From NCBI RefSeq assembly GCF_041080835.1, contig NZ_CP129683.1, forward strand, positions 1,302,001-1,366,000: DNA of 64,000 bases, given 5' to 3'. Shown here in pieces: positions 50,994-59,353 of this stretch (positions are counted from its first letter, which is position 1; each line of letters opens with the position of its first letter). This DNA comes from Bifidobacterium sp. WK012_4_13. Its GTDB lineage: Bacteria > Actinomycetota > Actinomycetes > Actinomycetales > Bifidobacteriaceae. A program made the translations under genes and the position numbers. The notes below the pieces were generated by a model, which saw only the letters and a list, made by a program, of their open reading frames with translations, had not been told where the DNA came from and ran no database searches.

Positions 50994-52661
50994 ATGCGTT
51001 TACGAAATAAAAACACTTGGGGACACGCTTCCACAGTGCGGAAGCTTTCATCATTCATGCCTGCCGCTGGATCGCGGGCGTATGCTGCGTATACCTGGGC
51101 ATTGAGCATACTCATGGCTGTCTTTGGCGGAATACTGCGATTCGCACGCCTTGGATCGCCCCATGCCATCGTCTTCGACGAAACTTACTATGTCAAAGAC
51201 GCCTGGACGATGCTGATGACCGGCGAACCAAGAAACTGGCCCAAGTCGGTTGGCATCAACAACACGCCCATTGACACCTTGTTCGCCCATGGAGATACGC
51301 AGGGCTGGCTGCAATCAGCCGAATACGTGGTGCATCCTCCAATAGGCAAATGGATGATTGCAATCGGCCTGAAATTCTTCGGCGGAGCAGGCGACGCATT
51401 CGCATGGCGCTTCTCCACGGCCTTCGTCGGAACGCTTGCGATCCTGGTCCTCTGCAGGGTTGCCCTGCGAATGTTCCATAACCTTCCCATTGCACTTATC
51501 GCGGGATTCCTGCTATCAATCGATGGTCTCGGCATCGTCATGAGCCGCACCGCCCTACTCGACAACTTCATCATGATCTTTGTGCTCATGGCCTTCGCAT
51601 GCCTGCTGATTCACAAGGACAAGGCATATGAGCGGCTCACCGCGGCCTACGCGCAGGACTCCCAGCGTCGGAGTGCAAGATTCATGCCGGTTCTGATCCG
51701 TTTCGGCAAGAACCGGGGAAAAACCAGACTGACGCTCGATGCACGGGGACCGTGGATTGCCTTCTCATGGTGGCGTGTCGGCGCGGCCATTCTGCTCGGG
51801 CTTGCAACGGGAACCAAATGGTCGGGCATATACTTCTTTGCGGTCTTCTCCGTGATCTCAGTGCTGTGGGATGCGTGGAACCGTCGCGAGGTAGGATACC
51901 GCAACTGGTTCTCGCACGGATTCCTGAAGGACGCTCTTCCGACCGCTGGCTTCATGTTGCCGATCTGGGCTGGCACATACCTGGCTTCCTGGACGGGATG
52001 GTTCCTGCATTCGGACTCATATCTGCATAATTGGGCCGCGGACAACCCTGGCCAGGGCGTCACCTGGCTGCCGGAGGGTCTGAGATCGTTCGTCGAATAC
52101 CACAGAGAGATGTGGGACTTCCACACCACTCTCGACACGCCGCACAGCTATATGGCGAACCCGCTCACATGGCCATTGCAGATACGCCCGACCAGCTTCT
52201 ATTGGGAAAACGTCAACGGAAGCCCGGGACTATGCGCGCTGTCGCCCTCGTCGCAATGCGTCGTTGCCGTGACTTCATTGGGCAATCCGTTGCTATGGTG
52301 GCTTGGATCATTGTGCGTCCTGGTCGGAATCGTGATCGCTTGCTTCATCAAGAAAGGCGATTGGAGAATACTGGCCGTTGCGGCTGGCTTCATCGGAGGA
52401 TGGCTGCCTTGGGCGCAGTATTTGCACCGGACCACCTTCACCTTCTATTCAATAGTGATCTTGCCCTGGATCGTGCTGGCGATCTGCTATGTCGCCAACT
52501 GGCTCAGAGAGAACGTCGCCGCGGTCAACTACCGGGTCAGCGTCGGCGCGGTCCTGGTCGTGCTTTCGATCGTCTCTCTGTTCTTCTACCCAATATGGAC
52601 TGCCATGCCAGTGCCATACGAATTCTGGCTTGCCCATATGTGGCTGCCGAGCTGGATATGA
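50994..52661 (+). CDS. pmt: Protein O-mannosyltransferase (Pmt family)
   Basis: A 555-residue polytopic glycosyltransferase (GT39) that moves mannose from polyprenyl-phosphate-mannose onto exported proteins. The catalytic loop 1 is visible as VFDETYYVKDAW (Asp-Glu, about residue 62), with HPPIGKWMIAIG after it and GLATGTKWSGIYFF further on; about 10 helices follow. Actinobacterial Pmt works with Sec export on Ser/Thr-rich stretches, which several secreted proteins in this window have. ATG 50994 has AGGA 4 nt upstream. Divergent from rsmI with 29 bp between starts, an arrangement common in actinobacteria. Confidence 0.93.
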   Translation: MRLRNKNTWGHASTVRKLSSFMPAAGSRAYAAYTWALSILMAVFGGILRFARLGSPHAIVFDETYYVKDAWTMLMTGEPRNWPKSVGINNTPIDTLFAHGDTQGWLQSAEYVVHPPIGKWMIAIGLKFFGGAGDAFAWRFSTAFVGTLAILVLCRVALRMFHNLPIALIAGFLLSIDGLGIVMSRTALLDNFIMIFVLMAFACLLIHKDKAYERLTAAYAQDSQRRSARFMPVLIRFGKNRGKTRLTLDARGPWIAFSWWRVGAAILLGLATGTKWSGIYFFAVFSVISVLWDAWNRREVGYRNWFSHGFLKDALPTAGFMLPIWAGTYLASWTGWFLHSDSYLHNWAADNPGQGVTWLPEGLRSFVEYHREMWDFHTTLDTPHSYMANPLTWPLQIRPTSFYWENVNGSPGLCALSPSSQCVVAVTSLGNPLLWWLGSLCVLVGIVIACFIKKGDWRILAVAAGFIGGWLPWAQYLHRTTFTFYSIVILPWIVLAICYVANWLRENVAAVNYRVSVGAVLVVLSIVSLFFYPIWTAMPVPYEFWLAHMWLPSWI

Positions 52662-52669
52662 CCGGAACA

Positions 52670-52696
52670 ATATAACCGAAGCGATATAACCGAAGC
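52670..52696. repeat. Two 14-bp-spaced direct repeats after pmt
   Basis: ATATAACCGAAGC at 52670-52682 and again at 52684-52696. Downstream, CGGCCGC/GCGGCCG can pair as a 7-bp hairpin (about 52697-52735) between the convergent genes; no clear T-run. Confidence 0.7.
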
Positions 52697-52790
52697 ACGG
52701 CCGCACAGAACAACGATGGCAGAAGCTCGCGGCCGATAACGGCCACTCACCGAAGCTACGCGAAACGCACCGCGCTTCACGCCATACGCT

Positions 52791-54410
52791 TCAGCCGAGC
52801 ACAAGGTCCCGCCTTCGATAGCATTCGATCGCAATCACGCAGAGAACCAGACTGAGACCGGTCATCCAAGAGAACGTCGCCCAATCGACGGTTCCGGCAG
52901 GAACGGAATTCACCCAGCCATATGGTGAAAGGCGGCGAGTCCACTTCGGCAGATTCATCAGGTCTGCGAGATATAGGGACATGAATCCATATACTGGGAC
53001 GATCCATATCACTTTCTGGAAGCGTGGAGCGCACCCTGAAAGCAGTGCAGCCATAGCGCAGACAACCATTACGGCAGGCCAGAAGCCAAGGAATCCACGC
53101 ATGTATGTGGACAGCGCGATGGGCTGGTCCATTGCCTGATTGCCGACGAGTCCCAAGCCCAGCACTGCGGCTGCAAGGCAGACTGTACCTATGAAAGCTG
53201 CGAAGATCAGAAAGACAAGGCTGAGATGCCGACGAGATAGGCGCTTCGCATGAAGCATCTCCAAATACCCCTTGCCTTCGTCAGCGTTGAGACGGAGTAT
53301 CACCAAAATCGCAGGAATGGAGACCACGACTGCAAAGATGCTCGTCAGCGTACCTGACAGGGACAGCACGATTGCATGAATGCCCGCAGCCTTGGAGGTG
53401 CCTGCCAGAAAGTTCCCAAGGACGCCGCTGGATGAAGCCAGATCTCCGACCGTTCCAAAGATCGAGCCATAGCTTGCACCAAGAACGAACATGCCCAGAA
53501 TCCAAATCACCGCGCTCACCCGCTCCAAGCGGACGAGCAGGCTCATCGGTCCTCGCAGAAGCATGCTCGCAGCGCCCCGCCCAGCCCTCGCTGGAATCAA
53601 TCCAGCACCAAGATCCTTGACCGAGGCAAGCGGGACCGTGACCAGAAGCATCAGGACGCACACTGCGGCCATCCACAGCACTGGCATCCAGTCATTGCCC
53701 ACATAGGGCTTGGTAAGCTCGATCCACCCATAGACCGTCCATCGAGTCCACTGTGGACGCTGAACGTCGGTCACCATTCGCAGGACGTAGAGGGCCGCGA
53801 GAAGAAGATAGCTCACCATGGTCGTGCCTCGCGCATTGCTGGCGAGCTGAGCGATAAGCAGCGTGAAGGTGCCGAACATCATGCCGAACGCAGCGAGCGA
53901 AAGCCCAAAGAGCCAGTCTCCCGAAGCATCCGAACCTGGGACCGAGGCAGCCATGAGGCCGAGGCTTTCAAGGACCCCGGCAATCAGGTTGACGGCTGCA
54001 AGTTCAAGGATCGCCGCAAGCAGCGGGCTCTGCCTGCCTGTGGATCGCGACAGAACAAGTTCCACGGTTCCGCGGTCTTCCTGTGCGCGAGTGGCACCGA
54101 CTGCGATGTGAATGTTCATCATCGCGGAGAACATGCCCATGAAGACGGTCATCTCGCTGCCATAGATCATTGCACTGCGATACGGCTCAGTGCCGAAGAA
54201 CGGTCCGAACATTGCCACCATCGAAGGGGTCCTCAAGGTTTCGACTATGGCCTTCATGGCGGCTTCGGTGCCATAGAGATCGCCGAACTTGGCCGCCGCC
54301 GCAGCGATCACTGCGACGAGACCGACGACCCACAGCGTGATTTTCAGCCAATCATCATGCAGATTGATGCGTAGCAGCTGACCGACATTCGCAAAGCTAG
54401 CGCTGCGCAT
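52791..54410 (-). CDS. ABC exporter permease, antibiotic/drug type
   Basis: A 539-residue permease with about 12 helices in two halves. Features of the class: NIHIAVGATRAQEDRGTVELVLSRSTGR in the first half and LNADEGKGYLEMLHAKRLSRRHL in the second, the repeated E-x-x-x-x-x-L-x-x-x-x-x-x-R cytosolic loop typical of polyketide-antibiotic exporters. ATG 54410 lies inside the 3' end of the ATPase gene (14-bp overlap), so translation is coupled. The encoded pump probably exports a hydrophobic antibiotic or detergent-like compound; the substrate is not deducible. Confidence 0.88.
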   Translation of the reverse strand: MRSASFANVGQLLRINLHDDWLKITLWVVGLVAVIAAAAAKFGDLYGTEAAMKAIVETLRTPSMVAMFGPFFGTEPYRSAMIYGSEMTVFMGMFSAMMNIHIAVGATRAQEDRGTVELVLSRSTGRQSPLLAAILELAAVNLIAGVLESLGLMAASVPGSDASGDWLFGLSLAAFGMMFGTFTLLIAQLASNARGTTMVSYLLLAALYVLRMVTDVQRPQWTRWTVYGWIELTKPYVGNDWMPVLWMAAVCVLMLLVTVPLASVKDLGAGLIPARAGRGAASMLLRGPMSLLVRLERVSAVIWILGMFVLGASYGSIFGTVGDLASSSGVLGNFLAGTSKAAGIHAIVLSLSGTLTSIFAVVVSIPAILVILRLNADEGKGYLEMLHAKRLSRRHLSLVFLIFAAFIGTVCLAAAVLGLGLVGNQAMDQPIALSTYMRGFLGFWPAVMVVCAMAALLSGCAPRFQKVIWIVPVYGFMSLYLADLMNLPKWTRRLSPYGWVNSVPAGTVDWATFSWMTGLSLVLCVIAIECYRRRDLVLG

Positions 54411-55368
54411 GGTCGTGCGATTCCATGTTTCGTGACTCCGTGGCAGCAGGGCGGCTGTCTGATGAGGAGGGCCCATCGGACGGGGTCTCGTTGTAATACC
54501 TCATGAATAGATCTTCCAAGGTCGGCGGCGTGCTTTCGAAGGATGTGATGCCAAGCGGCTGAATCGCGGCTATCAGATTCGCAATCGAGTCGGAGTCGAC
54601 CGAGAACACGGCCTCATTCTCTGACTTCGCATCGAAGTGCGACACGAATGGCAACGAACCGATGCGATCGAGCGGCTGAGCAGTCCTGGCTCGGATGATG
54701 CTGCGGCTGAACTGCCTCATCTCGTCAAGCGTGCCTTCCTCGATGATCTCACCCTTGCGAACGATGCCGATTCGGTCGCATATCCGTTCCACTTCGCTCA
54801 GGATATGCGAGGATAGCAGAACACTTTTGCCCGCATCCTTCAAGGCGAGGACATGATTTTCGAAGATGCCGATCATCAACGGATCAAGGCCGCTGGTGGG
54901 TTCATCGAAGACATAGAGATCGGCATTGCTTGAGAATGCCGCGACCAGCGCAACCTTCTGCCTATTGCCCTTGGAATATGTTCTCGATTTCTTGGTGGCG
55001 TCGAGGTTGAATTCACGAATCAGGTCATCGGTCCTTGAACTGTGGCGTTCGCCATTGAGCCTGAGCAGTGTGTCGATGATCTCTCCCCCGGTGAGATTCG
55101 GCCAGAGGAACACGTCTCCGGGAACATATGCGACACGACGATGAATGTCAACGGCATCGTTCCATGCGTCCTGGCCGAAGATCTCAGCTCTTCCTTCGTC
55201 CGCCTTCAGCATGCCAAGAAGAATCCGGATGGTGGTTGATTTTCCAGCACCATTGGGACCTATGAAGCCAAATGTCTCTCCTGTGCGAACCGAGAAGCCC
55301 ACCCTTCTCAGGGCTTGAAATCTGCCGAATTTTTTCCCAAGATTCTCAACCGTTACCACATCAGTCAT
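54397..55368 (-). CDS. ABC exporter ATP-binding protein
   Basis: A 323-residue ATPase of the DrrA-like class. Walker A is IGPNGAGKSTTIRIL, the signature YSKGNRQKVAL (S-K-G-N-R instead of SGGQ), Walker B LYVFDEPTSGLDP, and the switch region SSHILSEVERICDRIGIV. A ~100-residue C-terminal DrrA-type extension ends in a polar tail. ATG 55368 has AGGAG 7 nt upstream; the frame's earlier ATG 55398 precedes this. All motifs are intact, unlike the degenerate ATPase at 25223-26497. Confidence 0.92.
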   Translation of the reverse strand: MTDVVTVENLGKKFGRFQALRRVGFSVRTGETFGFIGPNGAGKSTTIRILLGMLKADEGRAEIFGQDAWNDAVDIHRRVAYVPGDVFLWPNLTGGEIIDTLLRLNGERHSSRTDDLIREFNLDATKKSRTYSKGNRQKVALVAAFSSNADLYVFDEPTSGLDPLMIGIFENHVLALKDAGKSVLLSSHILSEVERICDRIGIVRKGEIIEEGTLDEMRQFSRSIIRARTAQPLDRIGSLPFVSHFDAKSENEAVFSVDSDSIANLIAAIQPLGITSFESTPPTLEDLFMRYYNETPSDGPSSSDSRPAATESRNMESHDHAQR

Positions 55369-55468
55369 AGCTCCTCCTATCAGAGCTCTGTGATCCAATG
55401 AAACAGCAACTGCAATCGACTCGGAATCGATTCGGATTCAGTATAGTGCTTTTGGTCGGCGTTGCACC

Positions 55469-55486
55469 CATCTCACGGGTGAGATG
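55469..55486. promoter_or_regulatory. Operator candidate upstream of the ABC exporter
   Basis: CATCTCAC-GG-GTGAGATG, perfect 8-bp arms, about 100 bp before the ATPase start. Rest of the 377-bp divergent region (to dedA) shows nothing further. Probably bound by a TetR/PadR/GntR-type dimer encoded elsewhere. Confidence 0.5.
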
Positions 55487-55745
55487 ATGAGGGAATTTGC
55501 AGACTGCGATTTTCAGCATGGCAAGCAACATGATAAGCGAGATTGCAGCCGCTTCCGCATACGCCTCACGGCCTCTGTGATGCATCTACTCTGCTCCCGC
55601 GCTCTCCCCCGCTCTCAGGCTGCTTCATGCTCAGCTGGTATTGTGTTATTCGGTTTCGAAAGTTCTACATACGATTCAGCTTGGCTGAAATCGTGATGTG
55701 TTGGGAATTCATGCGCGCTGCGCGATGAGCAAGGGGTTTTGCAAT

Positions 55746-56414
55746 ATGGCTGTCATCCGTTGGTTTATCGAATTGCTGAAGGATCCCAGAAGCGCGATTG
55801 CATCATGGATTGCCCTTGGCCTGGTGCCAACGTATTCGTTCATTTTTCTGATTGTCTTTATCGAGACGGGCATAGTGTTCATGCCTTTCCTGCCAGGTGA
55901 TTCACTGCTGTTTGCCGCAGGTGTGTTCACACATGATCCGAAGAGTGGCATGACACTCGCTGTGCTTCTTCCAGTGGTGTGGATCGCACCCATTCTTGGC
56001 GATCAAAGCAATTTCTTCATCGGGCATTTCTTCGGACGCAAGATCATCGAATCCGGCAAGGTCAAGGCGCTCACACCGGAAAGAATCGCCAAGACAGAGA
56101 GCATGATTCAAAAATGGGGTCCGCTTGCCGTCTTTCTTGGCCGTTTCTTCCCCATCATCAGAACCTTCATGCCATTCATCTCAGGAATTTCAGGCATGTC
56201 ATGGTCACGCTTCACGCCATACAGTGTGCTTGGGGGTCTCGTCTGGTCAAGCCTGTTCACCTTCCTGGGCTACTTCTTTGGCGGCATACCTGCCGTTCAG
56301 AAGCATTTTGAGCTGGTCATCATCCTGATTCTCGCAGTCTCCCTCCTGCCCACGGTTATCGGCCTTTTCAAGGCAAGATTTGGGAAGAAGAAGACGGCCT
56401 CGCACGCCAAGTGA
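55746..56414 (+). CDS. DedA/SNARE-associated-family membrane protein
   Basis: A 222-residue DedA-family protein with five to six helices. Diagnostic blocks: ETGIVFMPFLPGDSLLFAAGVF (E...PGD), FFIGHFFGRKI, and FLGRFFPIIRTFMPFISGISGMSWSRF (R-F-x-P-x-x-R-T), including the Glu and Arg residues needed for proton-coupled function in E. coli YqjA/YghB. Family members scramble or recycle undecaprenyl/phospholipid carriers. ATG 55746 has AAGGGG 9 nt upstream; ATG 55725 has no ribosome site. Confidence 0.9.
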   Translation: MAVIRWFIELLKDPRSAIASWIALGLVPTYSFIFLIVFIETGIVFMPFLPGDSLLFAAGVFTHDPKSGMTLAVLLPVVWIAPILGDQSNFFIGHFFGRKIIESGKVKALTPERIAKTESMIQKWGPLAVFLGRFFPIIRTFMPFISGISGMSWSRFTPYSVLGGLVWSSLFTFLGYFFGGIPAVQKHFELVIILILAVSLLPTVIGLFKARFGKKKTASHAK

Positions 56415-56568
56415 CTATCTGGCAGTCATATCCGATTTGGATTCCACGCAAATTTGGCTGCTGTCAACAACCGCAGCGGCATGAGGGTCTTCTGGCGAAT
56501 CGCTCTGTGATTCGGCGATTCGATGATTCGGCGATTTGCGCAGGATCACGTGGAATTCTCCTCTCAAA

Positions 56569-56597
56569 TTGCGAAAGAACAGACCCTGCGCTAAAGT
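56569..56597 (+). promoter_or_regulatory. Predicted promoter of tRNA-Ala
   Basis: TTGCGA (56569-56574), 17-bp spacer, TAAAGT (56592-56597); start predicted near 56604. Directly upstream, TGATTCGGCGATT occurs twice 16 bp apart (56508-56536). Confidence 0.45.
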
Positions 56598-56635
56598 GGC
56601 ATTCGTTGTCTTGCAATGCACGGCAACATCCACTT

Positions 56636-56708
56636 GGGGCTATAGCTCAGTTGGTAGAGCGCTTCGTTCGCATCGAAGAGGTCGGGAGTTCGACTCTCCC
56701 TAGCTCCA
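56636..56708 (+). tRNA. tRNA-Ala (anticodon CGC)
   Basis: Acceptor GGGGCTA/TAGCTCC with a G-T pair, D-arm GCTCAGTTGGTAGAGC, anticodon arm CTTCG-TTCGCAT-CGAAG giving CGC, T-arm GGGAG-TTCGACT-CTCCC. Discriminator A; CCA not encoded. Confidence 0.95.
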
Positions 56709-57564
56709 CAGTTCATTCTGCGTCGCGGTTCATTCCGATTCACGACTCATTCCGATTCACAGCTTGCGAGCTTCTAGCAACCTCGTTCTTATCGAAACCA
56801 TTGCAATGAGCGCGTACACCATCTGTCGGTCCCGCTCCGAATTCGACTGACAAGTCCACACGATCGCCATGCGTGTCATCGTCCGCATCCAAGATATCTG
56901 CAGACAGTCCGGGCCACGTCTGAGAAGCATCGGCAAAGGCACTTCAAACGCCTGGAATACAATTTCTGGGCATTTCGGTCCTCATCGACCTGCTTCACAA
57001 GTCGAGATTGCAAGTTTTTGGCACTTCGTTGAGTATATACGGCCGAAAACGGCATGATAGCCACCGCCAGTGCACCAATTCCACTGTTTTGTACTTTCAT
57101 GAGTGCCAAAAACTTGCAATTCCAACAGAAAACTGACGGTCAGCATGAAAAACCGCGCGTGCAACAGAGCAATCACCGCAATGTGCAGCACACATCAAAA
57201 GCATACGAGCCTCTCCGTGCGACCTTGCTCGGTTTCCTCAGGATTTCAAAGCCACATCTGCCGAATCGGCAGCCCAGCACGCGCGAAAATCGATTGTTGC
57301 GGTCTCTTCAGAGTGTTGCCAACGAAAACGTTGAAACCACGGTTCGAATTCGGGCATTTTGAGACATGCTGTGGGAAAAGGCCGCACAATTCGGCATCCG
57401 GATTTCAATGGCTCACCATCGTGCCTTGAAACCAGATGAAATCGACACCTCGCCCCTCCACACACGACACAGCTCATCACAGGGTACTCGGGGATACGGC
57501 AAGGGGCCGGTCTGCCAGACCGACCCCTCATGCAACCTCATGCACCCTTATGCACAGTCAATAC
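56709..57564. other. 856-bp stretch without a supportable gene
   Basis: Six frames hold only short open stretches with no start signal or protein character. It contains the inverted-repeat element 57005-57122 and, at about 57502-57528, an AGGGG-GGTCT/AGACC-CCCCT stem-loop downstream of the minus-strand amidinotransferase gene, a possible terminator without a T-run. The remainder could be decayed coding DNA. Confidence 0.6.
57005..57122. repeat. Second inverted-repeat element, related to 39576-39692
   Basis: ATTGCAAGTTTTTGGCACT (57007-57025) is exactly complementary to 57102-57120. Overall length and the order AGATT..AGTTTT..GGCA.TT..AGTATA.ACG match the left arm of the 39576 element (about 27 of 37 aligned positions by eye), and the right end shares TACTTTC...TGCC..AAAACT. 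Confidence 0.7.
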
Positions 57565-58452
57565 CTACTTGACGTTATCCCTGCACAGCGGAAGCGTTGC
57601 ACAGCGGAAGCCTCCGGGGAACTTCGTGACTTCCGAGAAGTCCAAGGGAACCGGCTCGACGTCGTGCGCCCGAAGCGCATCGGCCAGTCGCCTTGCCCGC
57701 GAATCGATGATGATGCGGTCTGGTGCGAGCGCGACTGTGTTGACCATCAGCGAGCGGGCCTCGACGTCGTTGGCCTCGATCAGTTCGAAGCGCGAGGCTA
57801 TCTGGCTGCGCGAATATGGCGTCAGCGACGATGAATGGATGTATCCGAGCTTCGGCCCCACCATCGTGAACTTCGTGTCGAGATGCACGACTCCGCGGCC
57901 TGAGAACTCGATCGGGACTATCTCCCGGTCGATGCCGGCGCGTGAGAAGCATGCCCTCAGCGCGCTGATTCCCTGAAGATTCGTTGCCTCGCTCAGACCG
58001 ACGAAGACGACGTCGTCGGTCACCATCACATCGCCACCCTCGATATGACCGGACTCGATTCTCTCGACCTTCGAGAACTCGGTGAGATACGGTTCGAGAG
58101 CCCTCTGCTCCTTCTTCCTGATTGGATCGCGCGAACGGGACAGGAAGATCGTGTCATCGACCGCAAACGCGATGTCCCTCGGATACAGCTGAATGTCAAC
58201 GTCCGGCAGCGATGCGAGGGTATGGACCTTGACGCCGGAATCGACCAGGGTCTGCACGAGCTTGTCATGCTGACGTCGCGCGATGTCATGATTGGGCACG
58301 CGAACCGTATTGTTCTCGACATATCGAAGGCTTGCCAGATCCGGGTAGCGCAGAGACCCCCAGATCAGGTTCCACCAGTTATATGTCTTGTATGGACCGA
58401 CTATCGCCTCGTGCAGCTTACCGATATCGCTGGGGTTTGCAATCTGAATCAT
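57565..58452 (-). CDS. DDAH/arginine deiminase-like amidinotransferase-fold enzyme
   Basis: A 295-residue guanidino-group-modifying enzyme fold. Active-site elements: YPRDIAF (90-96), HIEGGDVMV with Glu138 and Asp141, VHLDTKF with His190, and GGFRCATLPL with the nucleophile Cys284. This matches dimethylarginine dimethylaminohydrolase-type enzymes more than full arginine deiminase, which is about 400 residues and lacks this N-terminus. It probably hydrolyses a guanidino compound (arginine, methylarginine, or similar) to a ureido product. ATG 58452 has AGGAG 6 nt upstream. Divergent from a TetR regulator and near an MFS transporter. Confidence 0.85.
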   Translation of the reverse strand: MIQIANPSDIGKLHEAIVGPYKTYNWWNLIWGSLRYPDLASLRYVENNTVRVPNHDIARRQHDKLVQTLVDSGVKVHTLASLPDVDIQLYPRDIAFAVDDTIFLSRSRDPIRKKEQRALEPYLTEFSKVERIESGHIEGGDVMVTDDVVFVGLSEATNLQGISALRACFSRAGIDREIVPIEFSGRGVVHLDTKFTMVGPKLGYIHSSSLTPYSRSQIASRFELIEANDVEARSLMVNTVALAPDRIIIDSRARRLADALRAHDVEPVPLDFSEVTKFPGGFRCATLPLCRDNVK

Positions 58453-58622
58453 GATGCTCCTATCGTCCTTCGTTGCCGTCGACGCGAGCCGCAAACCTAT
58501 TTCGCGGCACAGAACTTTCAACAGGCCCAACCCTAACGGCAACATTGGCCACATGTCCAACATAAACGAATTCCAAAAATGCGTCAAGCTCCGCCGTGCT
58601 TGCGCGGTGATACCCGCTCGCT

Positions 58623-59240
58623 ATGCTTGCAAGCATGAGCAAGATCGTCAATCACTCGGCACGCCGACTGGAAATCGTCGACGCGTGTCTCAGGGTGGTA
58701 TCGAGAGTCGGGCTTTCAGGGGCGACGACACGCGAGATCGCAAAGGAGGCTGGGGTCTCCCATGGGATCATCTCGCATTATTTCAACGGGAAGAACGAAA
58801 TATTGCGAGCCGCATTGCAACGTTCATACCAGCAGCTTGCCGATCGCATCGACGCGAATCTCAATGGCCTGTCCGGTCTGGAAGCACTGCAACGAGCGGT
58901 GTATGACGCTCTTCCAGTCGATGAGGAAGGCCGGATTGGAGAGCAGATCGAGCTTGCATTCTGGGCATATGCAATCGGGAATCCCGAATTGGCAGAGGAG
59001 CGCTGGCGCTCATACACCGAGTGGAGACGCGCGCTCGAACTGCTGATCAGAGGCGCGCAGGCCCAGGAACATCTTGCCGGTCCCGATCCATCCCTTGTGG
59101 CAGAGACGATCATTTCGGCGCTCGATGGACTCGGCGCGCAGGTCGCGATGTATCCCGATCGCATCCCCGCGGAACGCATGGTCGAGATCATGGATGCCCT
59201 GCTTGCCGGTTTCGGCTTCGTTACGACCAAGAACACATGA
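58623..59240 (+). CDS. TetR-family regulator (BetI-like)
   Basis: A 205-residue regulator. The helix-turn-helix is RRLEIVDACLRVVSRVGLSGATTREIAKEAGVSHGIISHYFNGKNEIL, with the H-G-I-I-S-H-Y-F recognition helix of the BetI-like subgroup, and the C-terminal ligand domain is typical (LAFWAYAIGNPELAEERW). ATG 58623 lies inside a 14-bp perfect palindrome ATGCTTGCAAGCAT (58623-58636); ATG 58635 is the alternative start, and neither has a clear ribosome site. It sits between the divergent DDAH-like gene and the MFS gene, and a 30-bp palindrome precedes the latter. Confidence 0.88.
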   Translation: MLASMSKIVNHSARRLEIVDACLRVVSRVGLSGATTREIAKEAGVSHGIISHYFNGKNEILRAALQRSYQQLADRIDANLNGLSGLEALQRAVYDALPVDEEGRIGEQIELAFWAYAIGNPELAEERWRSYTEWRRALELLIRGAQAQEHLAGPDPSLVAETIISALDGLGAQVAMYPDRIPAERMVEIMDALLAGFGFVTTKNT

Positions 59241-59282
59241 GGTAAATTCCAGAGACTTTTGAGCAAACTCGCAAGAATGATG

Positions 59283-59312
59283 ATTTATATTGGCCATATG
59301 GTCAATATAAAT
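59283..59312. promoter_or_regulatory. 30-bp near-perfect palindrome before the MFS gene
   Basis: ATTTATATTG-g-CCATATGG-t-CAATATAAAT: symmetric except one opposed G/T pair. The core TTGxCCATATGGxCAA has the size and form of TetR-family operators. 42 bp upstream of the transporter start; the adjacent TetR is the likely binder. Confidence 0.7.
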
Positions 59313-59353
59313 TCGAGCTCAGGCATCGTCACTCAAGCGCTAGGCAGGCGCCA

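Noticed and set aside
57341..57350. tRNA-like T-loop GGTTCGAATT
   Set aside because: No matching acceptor, D or anticodon arms around it.
57103..57429. 108-codon frame in the gene-poor stretch
   Set aside because: Begins inside the inverted-repeat element, lacks a ribosome site and has no protein-like composition.
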